From contig JAUJNF010000001.1 in the NCBI GenBank assembly GCA_030446485.1, positions 477,964 through 541,963 of the forward strand: 64,000 nucleotides of DNA, in the 5' to 3' direction. A model generated the notes under the pieces. The model did not search any database. It was not told the origin of the DNA and saw nothing but the letters and a program-made list of their open reading frames with translations. Made by a program: the position numbers and the translations under genes. Of the stretch, positions 7,729 through 15,641 are shown piece after piece (within the stretch, counting starts at the first letter, position 1; each line of letters opens with the position of its first letter). The DNA comes from Thermoleophilaceae bacterium (GTDB taxonomy: Bacteria > Actinomycetota > Thermoleophilia > Solirubrobacterales > Thermoleophilaceae).

Positions 7729-10458
7729 ATGGGGGACGGGGACGACGCCAGAGAGGTGAGCGCACGAGACGAGCGGGGCTCGATCAGGCCGCCGCGACTG
7801 CGGCGCGTCCTTCTCGCGGTCCCCTTGCTAGTGCTGTTCCTTCTGCTCCCCTTCCTCGCCGCTCCGACCCCCCGCGCCGACTTTCAGCCTGCCGCCACCC
7901 GCGCGGACCGCACCGAGCTGGTGATCGTCACCCGGTCGCAGCGGACGGTGGCGCGGCGGAGGGGACTCGCGGTGCGGGTCGGCGGGCAGCGGGGGCTGAG
8001 GCTCCGCCTCCGGGCGACCGTGCGCTTCCCCGGCACCCGGTCCAGGGGCGGCCTCCTTCGCCCGCGAGTGGTCAGGCTGCGTCACGCGCGTCGCACCGTG
8101 GTCCTCCGCCTGACCACCCGCGGGCGCCGCCAGCTCGGCCGCTGCCGAGACGGACGGGTGACGGTCGCTGCCTACCGGGTTCGCCGTTCGTCTCGCCGTC
8201 GACCGGTGGCGAAGAGGTCGGTCTCGCTGCGTCGCGATCGTGGCCGGTGCGGTGGGCGCAACGCTCCTGGGACCGGTCCGAACGATCCAAGGCCGGGCGA
8301 CGGCGGCGATGCCTCGGACGTGAACACCGCCAACGCCGACCGGTGCGACTTCCTCGACCCGTCGGTGTGCCTGTATCCATTCCCCAACAACGAATTCACG
8401 AGGCCGGACTCCTCGACCGACACGGGGATCCGGGTGAACTTCGACCAGCTCTCGATGCCGCGGAGTGGACCGGACTCGGGCGGAGAGAACGCCGGCAAGC
8501 CGATCGAGGTCGACGACTACAACGTGGCCGATGGCTTCAGCCCCGGCCAGGCGCTAATCACGCGGGTGCCCGGCCTGGACAACCCCGACGCCTTCCGCCG
8601 CACGGGAGCGGTGCCGATCGACGACCCAGGGCGCTCCTTCGATCCCGAGCAGCCCGTCGTGGTCATCAACACGAAGACAAACCAACGCCACCTGATCTGG
8701 GCCGAGATCGACTCGAACCCGGCCGACCCGAAGGACCGCACGCTGATCATCCGCCCGGGCGTGAACTGGAGCGAGGGCACCCGCTATGTGGTCGCGCTCC
8801 GCAACCTCAAGGACGCAAGCGGCAACACCATCCCGGCCACCAGGGCCTTCCGGCTCTACCGGGACCGGTCGATCACCACCAAGAAGGAGATCGAGGACCG
8901 CCGGCCGCGGATGGAGCGCCTGTTCACCGAGTTGAAGGAGGCCGGCATCCGCCGCCGCGATCTCTACCTGACCTGGGACTTCACGGTGGCGAGCGCCCGC
9001 AACACCACGGCGCGGCTCCTCTCGATCCGCGACCGCGCCTTCGCCGAGCTCGGTGACACCAACCTCGCCGACCTCCAGGTGCAGGGCCGGGCGCCCACCT
9101 TCACGGTCAACCCCGACGATCCGGCCAACCTGCCCCAGACCGCCGACACGGACGGGGTCCGGGACTTCGCGCCCTGCTCGGCGGGTGCGACGCCCGCCTG
9201 CGAGGCCGGCGAGGACGCTGAGATAGCCCGGCGGATCAAGGGCACCTTCGTGATCCCGTGCTTCCTCGACCAGCCCGGCTGTCCGAGCGGCTCGCAGTTC
9301 GCCTACGACGACGGCAACACGGACGTTCCGCGGCGGATCCCCGGGAACACCTACGCGCAGCGCTTCACCTGCCAGGTCCCGCGCGTGGCCGTCGACGGAC
9401 CGGCGGTCCGCCAGGGTCGGCCCTCGTTGTACGGCCACGGCCTGTTCGGCAGCGGCCAGACCGAGATCGAGCAGGGTCAGCTCCAGACCTTCGGCCAGGA
9501 GCACAACTTCGTGTTCTGCGCGACCGAGTGGGACGGCATGGCGCTGCAGGACGTTCCGAACGCCTTCACGATCCTCGGCGACCTGTCCCGCTTCCCAACG
9601 CTCATCGATCACGTGCAGCAGGGCTTCGTGAACATGCTCTACCTCGGGCGGTTGATGGTCCATCCCGACGGCTTCAGCGCCAACCCGGCGTTCAGGTTCG
9701 ACCGGGGGGCCGGTCCACAGAGCGTGATCGACACGCGGCGGCTGTTCTACGACGGCAACAGCCAGGGAGGAATCTACGGCGGGACGCTCGCCGCCGTGGC
9801 CGTGGACCACGAGCGGGCGACGCTCGGCGTGCCGGGGATGAACTTCTCCACCCTCCTGCGCCGCAGCGTCGACTTCGACATCTTCGCCCAGGTGCTCTAC
9901 CGGTCCTACCCCGACGAGCTCGAGCGCCCGCTCCTGCTGGGGCTCCTCCAGATGCTGTGGGACCGCGGGGACCCGAACGGCTACGCCCACCACATGACCG
10001 ACAACCCGCTGCCCAACACGCCACCGCACCAGGTGCTCCTCCATCCGGCGTTCGGCGACCACCAGGTGGCCGACGTGACCACCGAGGTCGAGGCGCGCAC
10101 GATCGGCGCGCGGATCCACCAGCCGGCGCTCTCTCGGGACCGCTACCGGGAGCCCCCGTACGGCACGCTCGGCAACCCGTTCTTCGGAATCGCGCCGCTG
10201 CCGGCGGAGCCCTTCGCCGGCTCGGGCCTGGTCTTCTGGGACTCGGGACCGTTCAGGATGCAGGGCGGTACGAGCCGCGGCACGCCTCCCCCGCCGGCGG
10301 CGAACCTGCCCAACCGCGACGGCAGGGACCCTCACGAGGAGCCGCGGAACACGGTGGCCGCCCGCCTGCAGAAGTCGGAGTTCCTGAAGATCGACGGGCG
10401 GATCATCGATGTGTGCGGCGGCGGCCCCTGCTACTCGCGGGAGTACAGCGGGCCGTAG
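7729..10458 (+). CDS. Large secreted hydrolase-like protein
   Basis: A 909-residue protein. An N-terminal hydrophobic segment (residues ~27-45, LLAVPLLVLFLLLPFLA) acts as a signal or anchor. A very Arg-rich, beta-type region follows to about 180, then a long extracellular region beginning near DRCDFLDPSVCLYPFPN. Around residues 290-385 there is an Ig-like segment ending in RYVVALRNL. The C-terminal half looks like an alpha/beta hydrolase: YGHGLFGSG, then FYDGNSQGGIYGG, a GxSxG-type nucleophile elbow. Family members are annotated hypothetical in related actinobacteria. Substrate is unknown. It ends before a hairpin and a convergent cyclase gene. Confidence 0.75.
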   Translation: MGDGDDAREVSARDERGSIRPPRLRRVLLAVPLLVLFLLLPFLAAPTPRADFQPAATRADRTELVIVTRSQRTVARRRGLAVRVGGQRGLRLRLRATVRFPGTRSRGGLLRPRVVRLRHARRTVVLRLTTRGRRQLGRCRDGRVTVAAYRVRRSSRRRPVAKRSVSLRRDRGRCGGRNAPGTGPNDPRPGDGGDASDVNTANADRCDFLDPSVCLYPFPNNEFTRPDSSTDTGIRVNFDQLSMPRSGPDSGGENAGKPIEVDDYNVADGFSPGQALITRVPGLDNPDAFRRTGAVPIDDPGRSFDPEQPVVVINTKTNQRHLIWAEIDSNPADPKDRTLIIRPGVNWSEGTRYVVALRNLKDASGNTIPATRAFRLYRDRSITTKKEIEDRRPRMERLFTELKEAGIRRRDLYLTWDFTVASARNTTARLLSIRDRAFAELGDTNLADLQVQGRAPTFTVNPDDPANLPQTADTDGVRDFAPCSAGATPACEAGEDAEIARRIKGTFVIPCFLDQPGCPSGSQFAYDDGNTDVPRRIPGNTYAQRFTCQVPRVAVDGPAVRQGRPSLYGHGLFGSGQTEIEQGQLQTFGQEHNFVFCATEWDGMALQDVPNAFTILGDLSRFPTLIDHVQQGFVNMLYLGRLMVHPDGFSANPAFRFDRGAGPQSVIDTRRLFYDGNSQGGIYGGTLAAVAVDHERATLGVPGMNFSTLLRRSVDFDIFAQVLYRSYPDELERPLLLGLLQMLWDRGDPNGYAHHMTDNPLPNTPPHQVLLHPAFGDHQVADVTTEVEARTIGARIHQPALSRDRYREPPYGTLGNPFFGIAPLPAEPFAGSGLVFWDSGPFRMQGGTSRGTPPPPAANLPNRDGRDPHEEPRNTVAARLQKSEFLKIDGRIIDVCGGGPCYSREYSGP

Positions 10459-10542
10459 GCGATCCCAGCGGTAGTCCCGTGAGCGGTGCCACCGGCGCGG
10501 TGGCGCTTCGATCGGGCTGATCGCCCCCGGCCGGTGGAGCAT

Positions 10543-10559
10543 CGGGCAGGATCTGCCCG
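10543..10559. terminator. Hairpin between convergent genes
   Basis: CGGGCAG-GAT-CTGCCCG is a perfect 7-bp stem in the gap between the large secreted protein (plus) and the cyclase (minus). Confidence 0.45.
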
Positions 10560-10600
10560 CCCTCCAGCACCTGCTCGGCCGCCCTCCATCGGGACCCGGC

Positions 10601-11359
10601 TCACGGCACCATCGCCACCACACGCGCGGGCGCTGCGCTCCCACCCTCGATGCGTAGTGGAAAGCAGGAAACGGTGAAGCCGGTGGGCGGCAGCGCGCCG
10701 ACGTTCACCAGCCGCTCGATCTGGGAGTAGGGCAGGTCCGCCTGATGCGCCTCCCAGAAGACGTCCCGCTCGCGCATCTCCAGTGCCCGCTGGGCCTGGA
10801 TGTGCAGCGGCGCGTCCCAGCCCCACGCGTCGACGCCCATAACGCGCACGCCGCGATCGAAGAGCCAGCGCGTGGCCTCGGCGGTCACACCGGGGCCGCG
10901 GGCCATGTAGTCGGGCTGGTCGGCGAACTCGTCGCGGCCGGTGCGCACCAGCACGATGTCGAGCTCTTTCAGCTCGTGCCCCACGCGGTCGAGCTCCGAC
11001 TCCACCTCGGCGGCAGTGACGGCCTCGCCGTCCTCCTTGTGGGCCATGTCGAGCACCACCGCGTCGGAGTGGAACCACTCGAGCGGCAGCTCGTCGATCT
11101 TCTGAGCCGGGCGTCCCTGGATCGTCGAGTTGTAGTGCCAGGGTGCGTCCACGTGCGTCGAGTTGTGCGTGCCGAACTTGGTGAACTCGTCGTTCGACCA
11201 CCCCTCGCCGTCGCGCAGCAGCTCGGGCGGCACTCCGAACAGCTGCTGGATCTGAGCGGCGCCCTCGGCATGGCCGGAGTAGGTGATCTCCGTGCGCAGC
11301 GGCGGGATCAGGTCGGGAGGGCTCTGCCGGATGGGGCCGGAGAGGTCGACGAACCGCAC
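10601..11359 (-). CDS. Cyclase family protein (kynurenine formamidase-like fold)
   Basis: The 252-residue protein has the family's metal-binding signature HNSTHVDAPWHY (HxTHxD) around residue 70. VDLSGPI is at the N terminus, and a later segment, RTGRDEF...GPGVTAEATRWL, is typical of these metal-dependent hydrolases. The family includes kynurenine formamidase, isatin hydrolase and polyketide cyclase-like enzymes, so the exact substrate is open. The GTG at 11359 (VRFVDLSG) fits the family start; the ORF track extends 29 codons upstream without family similarity. Confidence 0.85.
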   Translation of the reverse strand: MRFVDLSGPIRQSPPDLIPPLRTEITYSGHAEGAAQIQQLFGVPPELLRDGEGWSNDEFTKFGTHNSTHVDAPWHYNSTIQGRPAQKIDELPLEWFHSDAVVLDMAHKEDGEAVTAAEVESELDRVGHELKELDIVLVRTGRDEFADQPDYMARGPGVTAEATRWLFDRGVRVMGVDAWGWDAPLHIQAQRALEMRERDVFWEAHQADLPYSQIERLVNVGALPPTGFTVSCFPLRIEGGSAAPARVVAMVP

Positions 11360-11523
11360 AGCGCGACGATACCGCCGGACGTACAGCGGGCTGGGCGAGA
11401 CGGTATTTGAACCACGAGACACGCGGCCCGCATATGGCGGCTCCATCGCTTTCTGAGCTCAGATGCCTGAGCCGACCGAGCCTCGTCCCGCCACGCCGCC
11501 CGGCGACGCACGGCTCTCCGCGG

Positions 11524-12213
11524 TCAGCTTCCTTCGGCGATTCCGAGCTTGTCCTTTATCTTCTCAACCGTCTGCTTCACGGTCGGGGCTTTCATCACCG
11601 GCTCGTCGCGATAGCCCGTGTCGGACTCGCGCGGCGCGGGGAACTTGATGCCCTCGGTGTACGGCGCCTCCCGGTTCAGCAGCCAGGCGGCCTGCTGCTC
11701 GCCGAGCTCCTTACGCGCGTCCTCCGCGGTCATCCGGCCCTCGACGATCTCATGCATCAGGTTCGCCGCCAGGAAGTTGGCCGCCTCGTTGTCGCAGCTG
11801 AACGTCACCTGCCCGGCGGTGCGGTAGACGATCAGGCTGCCGTCGTACCGGGCAAGCTCGGGCAGCTTCTCGACCGGCACGTCGTAGTTGATCGTCTGCG
11901 AGATGAAGTCGGTGTGAGGCGTCGGGAAGTCGTGCGCAGTCTCATCACTCGTCACGATCGTCCGCTTCCACGGGCCGCTGTCGTGCCAGATCAGCAGCGT
12001 CGGCGTCGCCTCGTTCGGCGGGCCGTACTGCTTCACCATGTCCTGGGCCATCTTCTTCGGAGCCGAAGGCCACCTCTCGATGACCGCATCCAGGTCGGCC
12101 TCGGGGACGCCGAAGGCCGCACCCGGTGCGGACTCATCTCCGCTCGACGCCTTCTCCCGTTGGGCGCCGATCTTCGTCTTGGCGACCGTCTCGACTCGAT
12201 CCTTCGGATCCAC
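11524..12213 (-). CDS. Hypothetical protein, 229 aa
   Basis: Begins at a GTG with GGAGGGG 4 nt upstream, a good ribosome binding site. The protein is soluble, without signal peptide or membrane segment. It has a region around residues 45-75 (VIERWPSAPKKMAQDMVKQYGPP.EATPTLLIWHDSG) and an ordered central part (LPELARYDGSLIVYRTAGQVTFSCD). The C-terminal part is charged. It looks like a conserved bacterial protein, but I do not recognise a functional family. Confidence 0.7.
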   Translation of the reverse strand: MDPKDRVETVAKTKIGAQREKASSGDESAPGAAFGVPEADLDAVIERWPSAPKKMAQDMVKQYGPPNEATPTLLIWHDSGPWKRTIVTSDETAHDFPTPHTDFISQTINYDVPVEKLPELARYDGSLIVYRTAGQVTFSCDNEAANFLAANLMHEIVEGRMTAEDARKELGEQQAAWLLNREAPYTEGIKFPAPRESDTGYRDEPVMKAPTVKQTVEKIKDKLGIAEGS

Positions 12214-12328
12214 GCTTCCCCTCCAAGTTCCGCTACCGCCCGGGCAAAGTGTCCATACCCGGACAGCCGGCGGAAGAACCGTCTCGCTCGACCCGTAGCG
12301 CCACGCAAGCCGTGCTCGCTTGCTTTAG

Positions 12329-12417
12329 CGGAGAGGGAGGGATTCGAACCCTCGAGGCAGATTTCTCCGCCCACGCGATTTCCAGTCGCGCTCCTTAAGC
12401 CACTCGGACACCTCTCC
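12329..12417 (-). tRNA. tRNA-Ser (GGA)
   Basis: On the minus strand GGAGAGG pairs with CCTCTCC as acceptor stem. There is a D arm (TGTCCGAGTGGCTTAAGG), an anticodon arm GCGAC-TGGAAAT-type loop carrying GGA, a long variable arm as in class II tRNAs, and the T arm GAGGG-TTCGAAT-CCCTC. The discriminator is G. CCA is not encoded. Confidence 0.95.
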
Positions 12418-12437
12418 GGGCGTGGCCCATCGTAGAG

Positions 12438-13010
12438 CTACAGGCCGAGTCCCCTGACTCCCTGCTCGTTCCAGCCCAGGTGATGGGCAAGCTCGTGGCG
12501 CAGCGTGCGCTCCACCTGGGCGGCCAGCAGGTCGGGGTCGTGGCCGAAGTCGCGCTCGAGCGTGTCCCGGTAGAGCACGATGCGATCGGGATGGTTGTCG
12601 CGGGCCACCGTGTCCCCCATGTAGTGACCGTAGGCGCCGGCCTCGGCGCCCAGATAGGACACCACCACGGGCACCCGCTCCAGCACCGCGCGAAACTCGT
12701 CCGGGAGCTCCTCGATCGCCTCTTCCACGAGTGCCCCGAAGCGGTCCTCGTCTAGCGGTGGCGGCGGTCGCCGGGCGAGCTCCTCGCTGCGGGCGACCAT
12801 GCGGTCGACCTCCGCCTCGCTCAGGCTTTCGCGTCCGGTGAGCGCCACGGCCGCCCAGGCGCTCAGCAGCACGAGGGCGAGCGCGCCGGCCACCAGGCTG
12901 ATCAGCTCCTCGGCGCCCGAGAGCGAGGGCGGATTGAGGAGGAACAGGATCGTTCCGATGATGAAGGCGGTGAGCGCAGCAGCTCTGAGCACCGGCTTCA
13001 CGTCCTTCAT
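12438..13010 (-). CDS. Metallopeptidase family protein (minimal zincin)
   Basis: The 190-residue protein has two N-terminal hydrophobic helices (residues ~10-28 and ~33-55). A soluble domain ends in RTLRHELAHHLGWNEQG, an HExxH zinc motif of the minimal zincin (MMP, PF06262-type) family. The linker residues PPPPLDEDRFGALVEEAIEELPDEF match the usual start of that domain. Its substrate is unknown; the active site should face one membrane side. It sits directly downstream of tRNA-Ser (GGA). Confidence 0.85.
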   Translation of the reverse strand: MKDVKPVLRAAALTAFIIGTILFLLNPPSLSGAEELISLVAGALALVLLSAWAAVALTGRESLSEAEVDRMVARSEELARRPPPPLDEDRFGALVEEAIEELPDEFRAVLERVPVVVSYLGAEAGAYGHYMGDTVARDNHPDRIVLYRDTLERDFGHDPDLLAAQVERTLRHELAHHLGWNEQGVRGLGL

Positions 13011-13087
13011 GGAACGAGGGTAGTTACCGCGGTCGCCGGCGGGGGTACAGGGCTTTCTCCGCAGTCAGCCATCCACCGGAGGTCTCG

Positions 13088-13789
13088 ATGTCGCGAATCC
13101 CACTGCCGTCCTCTCCCAGCCGCCGTCGCTCGTCGGCGCGTCGAAGCAGGGCGGTGTGGGTGCTGTTGATCGGTGCCCTCGGCGCCGCGGTGGCCGGACG
13201 GGGGCGCGTGATGGCGCTGCTCGGACGCGGCCCGGAGGACGATCTCTATGCGGGCGCCACGGTCCCGGGCAACGAGGGACCGGCCGTGGCGGCGGCGCAG
13301 ACCGAGGTCGACGACATCGCGCACGAGGAGGTGCCGGCGGCGGTGGACCCGGAGGGCGACGACCCGGCCGGCGCGGAGAGTGAGGCGGTCGACCCGCCCT
13401 CCGACGACATCCCTGAGGTCGCCGTCTCCGAGGGGGAGGTCGACGATGTCACGGCGGCCGACAGCCGCCTTGGCGCCGACGCGGAGGAGCCGGCGGACGA
13501 CCCGGTCGCGGGGGCGGACTCCGCTCTCGACGACCTCCCTCCCATGGCCGGCGATGAGATCGACCCCACCCTGTCCGCCACCGAGGTCGCCGATCCGGCC
13601 GCCGTGGTCGATCCCGGAGAGGCCGCCGTGGCCGTGGAGCCGGACCCGGAGGCGCCCGCCGACTCACCCGACGCTGTGCCGCTCCCCGACGACGCGAGCG
13701 AAGACCCGCTCGCGATCGAGGAGGCCGACAAGGCCGCCGCCGAGGCCGGGGCGATCGGGAGCGAGCCCGAGGACCCCGACCGGCCCTAG
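13088..13789 (+). CDS. Acidic low-complexity membrane-anchored protein
   Basis: A 233-residue protein with a basic N terminus (RRRSSARRSR) and one hydrophobic helix (VWVLLIGALGAAVAG). It then has about 190 residues made almost only of Asp, Glu, Ala, Pro, Val and Ser, in loose repeats such as VDPP/EVDD/AVD.G. GGAGG lies 8 bases before the ATG. No fold or function can be assigned. It could be an extracellular or cytoplasmic acidic tail of a single-pass protein. Confidence 0.55.
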   Translation: MSRIPLPSSPSRRRSSARRSRAVWVLLIGALGAAVAGRGRVMALLGRGPEDDLYAGATVPGNEGPAVAAAQTEVDDIAHEEVPAAVDPEGDDPAGAESEAVDPPSDDIPEVAVSEGEVDDVTAADSRLGADAEEPADDPVAGADSALDDLPPMAGDEIDPTLSATEVADPAAVVDPGEAAVAVEPDPEAPADSPDAVPLPDDASEDPLAIEEADKAAAEAGAIGSEPEDPDRP

Positions 13790-13839
13790 CCGGCCGTTAA
13801 GCTGCCGTCCGCGCCGGCCGAGGAGGTACGGCTCCCCTC

Positions 13840-14076
13840 ATGGGCCTCCCCATCGTCATCCTCATCCTCGCTGTCGTCGGCCTGATCCTGGGCAGCGCGT
13901 TCGTGCTCGGCGCGCCGATACTGGCGGTGCCGTTCCTGCTCCTCCTGCCGGGGCCGTTCGTCATGCTCGGCGCGGCGCGCAACCAAGCGCGCCAGCGGCG
14001 CATCAAGAACTTCCGGCGGGCGGCCAAGGCCAAGAAGACCGACTTCCGCCCCGCGGATCGCGAAACGATCGTCTAG
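13840..14076 (+). CDS. Small membrane protein, 78 aa
   Basis: Two closely spaced hydrophobic helices (GLPIVILILAVVGLILGSAFVLG and ILAVPFLLLLPGPFVMLG) are followed by a basic tail rich in Arg and Lys. GAGGAGG precedes the ATG. This is a short integral membrane protein of unknown function, ended by a strong hairpin. Confidence 0.7.
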   Translation: MGLPIVILILAVVGLILGSAFVLGAPILAVPFLLLLPGPFVMLGAARNQARQRRIKNFRRAAKAKKTDFRPADRETIV

Positions 14077-14087
14077 GCGGGGCGGCT

Positions 14088-14109
14088 CTCCGGAGATGCG
14101 TCTCCGGAG
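14088..14109. terminator. Hairpin shared by two convergent small genes
   Basis: CTCCGGAGA-TGCG-TCTCCGGAG forms a perfect 9-bp stem with a four-base loop, starting 11 bases after the plus-strand stop and ending one base before the minus-strand stop. Confidence 0.7.
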
Positions 14110-14277
14110 CTAGCCGGCGTTGTCGGGGTTCCCGGTGGCCTGGCCCTCGTTGCCGGGCGTGCCCGGATTCTCGTGTGCCTCCTTGCGGGTGTCGGCGCTG
14201 TTGTCGTCGTCGACCACGTACTCGGGCGGTGCATCTTCAGGCTTCTGGTCCGACTCGGTCTCGGGCGTGTCGTTCAT
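14110..14277 (-). CDS. Small hydrophilic protein, 55 aa
   Basis: MNDTPETESDQKPEDAPPE... is a very polar, probably disordered peptide, with DNSADTRKEAHENPGTPG near its C terminus. The ATG at 14277 is chosen, since upstream residues of the longer ORF are not of the same character. Function unknown. Confidence 0.5.
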   Translation of the reverse strand: MNDTPETESDQKPEDAPPEYVVDDDNSADTRKEAHENPGTPGNEGQATGNPDNAG

Positions 14278-14401
14278 GGCCGCCTGATACCCCAGCGGCG
14301 GCCGAGCGAATCCCCGTCGATGTAGCGTGACCACTTCGACCGCGATGAGTTTCGCCACTTCGCCCGGTCCTAGTCGTAAGGATTCCGAAAAGGAGGTCGC
14401 A

Positions 14402-14764
14402 ATGGCCCGCTACGTAGACGGTTTCGTCGTACCGGTTCCGAAGAGCAAGCTCGACGCCTACAGGCGCATGGCGCGCAAGGCCGGCAAGATCTGGCGCGAG
14501 CATGGCGCGCTGGAGTTTCGCGAGTGCGTCGCCGAGGACGTGAAGTCCGGGAAGGTCACGTCGTTCCCGCAGAGCGTCAAGCGCAAGCCCAGCGAGACGG
14601 TCGTGTTCTCGTGGATCGTGTTCAAGTCTCGCGCGCAGCGCGATAGCGTGAACGCAAAGGTGATGGAAGATCCGCGCATGGCCGACCTGATGGATCCCGG
14701 GGCCATGCCTTTCGACGGCAAGCGCATGATCTACGGCGGTTTCGAGGTGGTCGTCGACGTCTGA
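14402..14764 (+). CDS. DUF1428 family protein
   Basis: A 120-residue protein that starts MARYVDGFVVPVPKSKLDAYRRMARKAG and contains GALEFRECVAED and VVFSWIVFKSRAQRDSVN. This is the characteristic pattern of DUF1428, a ferredoxin-like dimeric alpha/beta-barrel family without a known role. AAAGGAGG lies 6 nt before the ATG, fixing the start. A single gene between hairpin-ended small genes and a tRNA. Confidence 0.88.
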   Translation: MARYVDGFVVPVPKSKLDAYRRMARKAGKIWREHGALEFRECVAEDVKSGKVTSFPQSVKRKPSETVVFSWIVFKSRAQRDSVNAKVMEDPRMADLMDPGAMPFDGKRMIYGGFEVVVDV

Positions 14765-14861
14765 GGCCATCACCTCGCCAGGCCCGTGGGTCTCCGCCCG
14801 TCGTACAGAGGTGATGCTCTTGGCCGACCTCACCGCGGGGCGGAACTTCAGAACCTTCTAG

Positions 14862-14951
14862 CGGAGAGGGGGGGATTCGAACCCCCGATGGACGCTTGAC
14901 GCCCATAACGGTTTTCGAGACCGCCGCATTCAACCGCTCTGCCACCTCTCC
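14862..14951 (-). tRNA. tRNA-Ser (CGA)
   Basis: The minus strand has acceptor GGAGAGG/CCTCTCC, D arm TGGCAGAGCGGTTGAATG, anticodon loop with CGA (GGTCTCGAAAACC), a long class II variable arm and T arm GGGGG-TTCGAAT-CCCCC. No CCA encoded. Confidence 0.95.
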
Positions 14952-15032
14952 AAGTGGCGCTCGAGCCGAGCCGCCGGCTCGGGCGGCGACCCCTAAGGTA
15001 GCGGGAATCGACGCTCGCTCCGGGGCATCGGC

Positions 15033-15494
15033 TCAGCGGCGCGTCGCGAAGAACCCCCGCAGCAAGCCGGCCGACTCCTCCGCCAGCAGCCCGCCCGCGA
15101 CCTCCGGCCGGTGGTTCAACCGCGGCTCAGCGAGCACGTCGAAGACGCTGCCCGCGGCGCCGGCCTTGGGATCGGTGGCCGCGTAGACCACCCGCGAGAC
15201 CCGCGCGAGCACGATCGCTCCGGCACACATCGCACACGGCTCGAGCGTCACGTACAGCACCGTGCCCGACAGCCGCCACCCCCGACGGCCCGCGACGCCT
15301 CGCGCAGTGCCAGGATCTCGGCGTGGGCGGTGGGATCGCCTCGCAGCTCGCGCTCGTTTCGCCCGGCGCCCACCATCTCCCTCGGCGGCGATCACGCAGC
15401 CCACCGGGACGTCGTCGTGGGTCGGAGCCTGCTCGGCCTCCCGCAGCGCCAGCCGCATGAAGTACTCGTCGCGCGGGAAGAAGACGGGCCTCAT
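15033..15494 (-). CDS. tadA: tRNA adenosine(34) deaminase TadA, with two compensating frameshifts
   Basis: TadA converts adenosine 34 of tRNA-Arg(ACG) to inosine. The N terminus (FMRLALREAEQA..DDVPVGCVI) and the zinc-binding C-terminal half (LYVTLEPCAMCAGAIV, then GSVFDVL) are in one frame. The segment between, which must carry the catalytic HAE, is not: it reads as Arg-rich noise in this frame. In the neighbouring frame the same DNA encodes NERELRGDPTAHAEILALRE. Thus an extra base near 15375 and a missing base in the G run near 15293 displace about 28 codons. The gene is probably intact in the organism, if these are sequence errors. The start at 15494 matches the family. Confidence 0.8.
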   Translation of the reverse strand: MRPVFFPRDEYFMRLALREAEQAPTHDDVPVGCVIAAEGDGGRRAKRARAARRSHRPRRDPGTARGVAGRRGWRLSGTVLYVTLEPCAMCAGAIVLARVSRVVYAATDPKAGAAGSVFDVLAEPRLNHRPEVAGGLLAEESAGLLRGFFATRR

Positions 15495-15641
15495 GGGCAC
15501 GACCGCGTGCGCCGGGCTCGTTGCGCATCCCGACCCCGCGACCGAGCCGTCCGGCCCAAAGGTCCGCAGCAAGGGTGCAACCTTTCAGGCTGGCCCGCGT
15601 TTGAGTCGAAGTACCCTCGGAAGGGCAGGTACCCCGGCCGC

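Noticed and set aside
5255-7765. An 836-residue minus-strand ORF
   Set aside because: Only its last ~220 residues (rhomboid) are coding; the rest is the antisense of the TIM44 and small genes.
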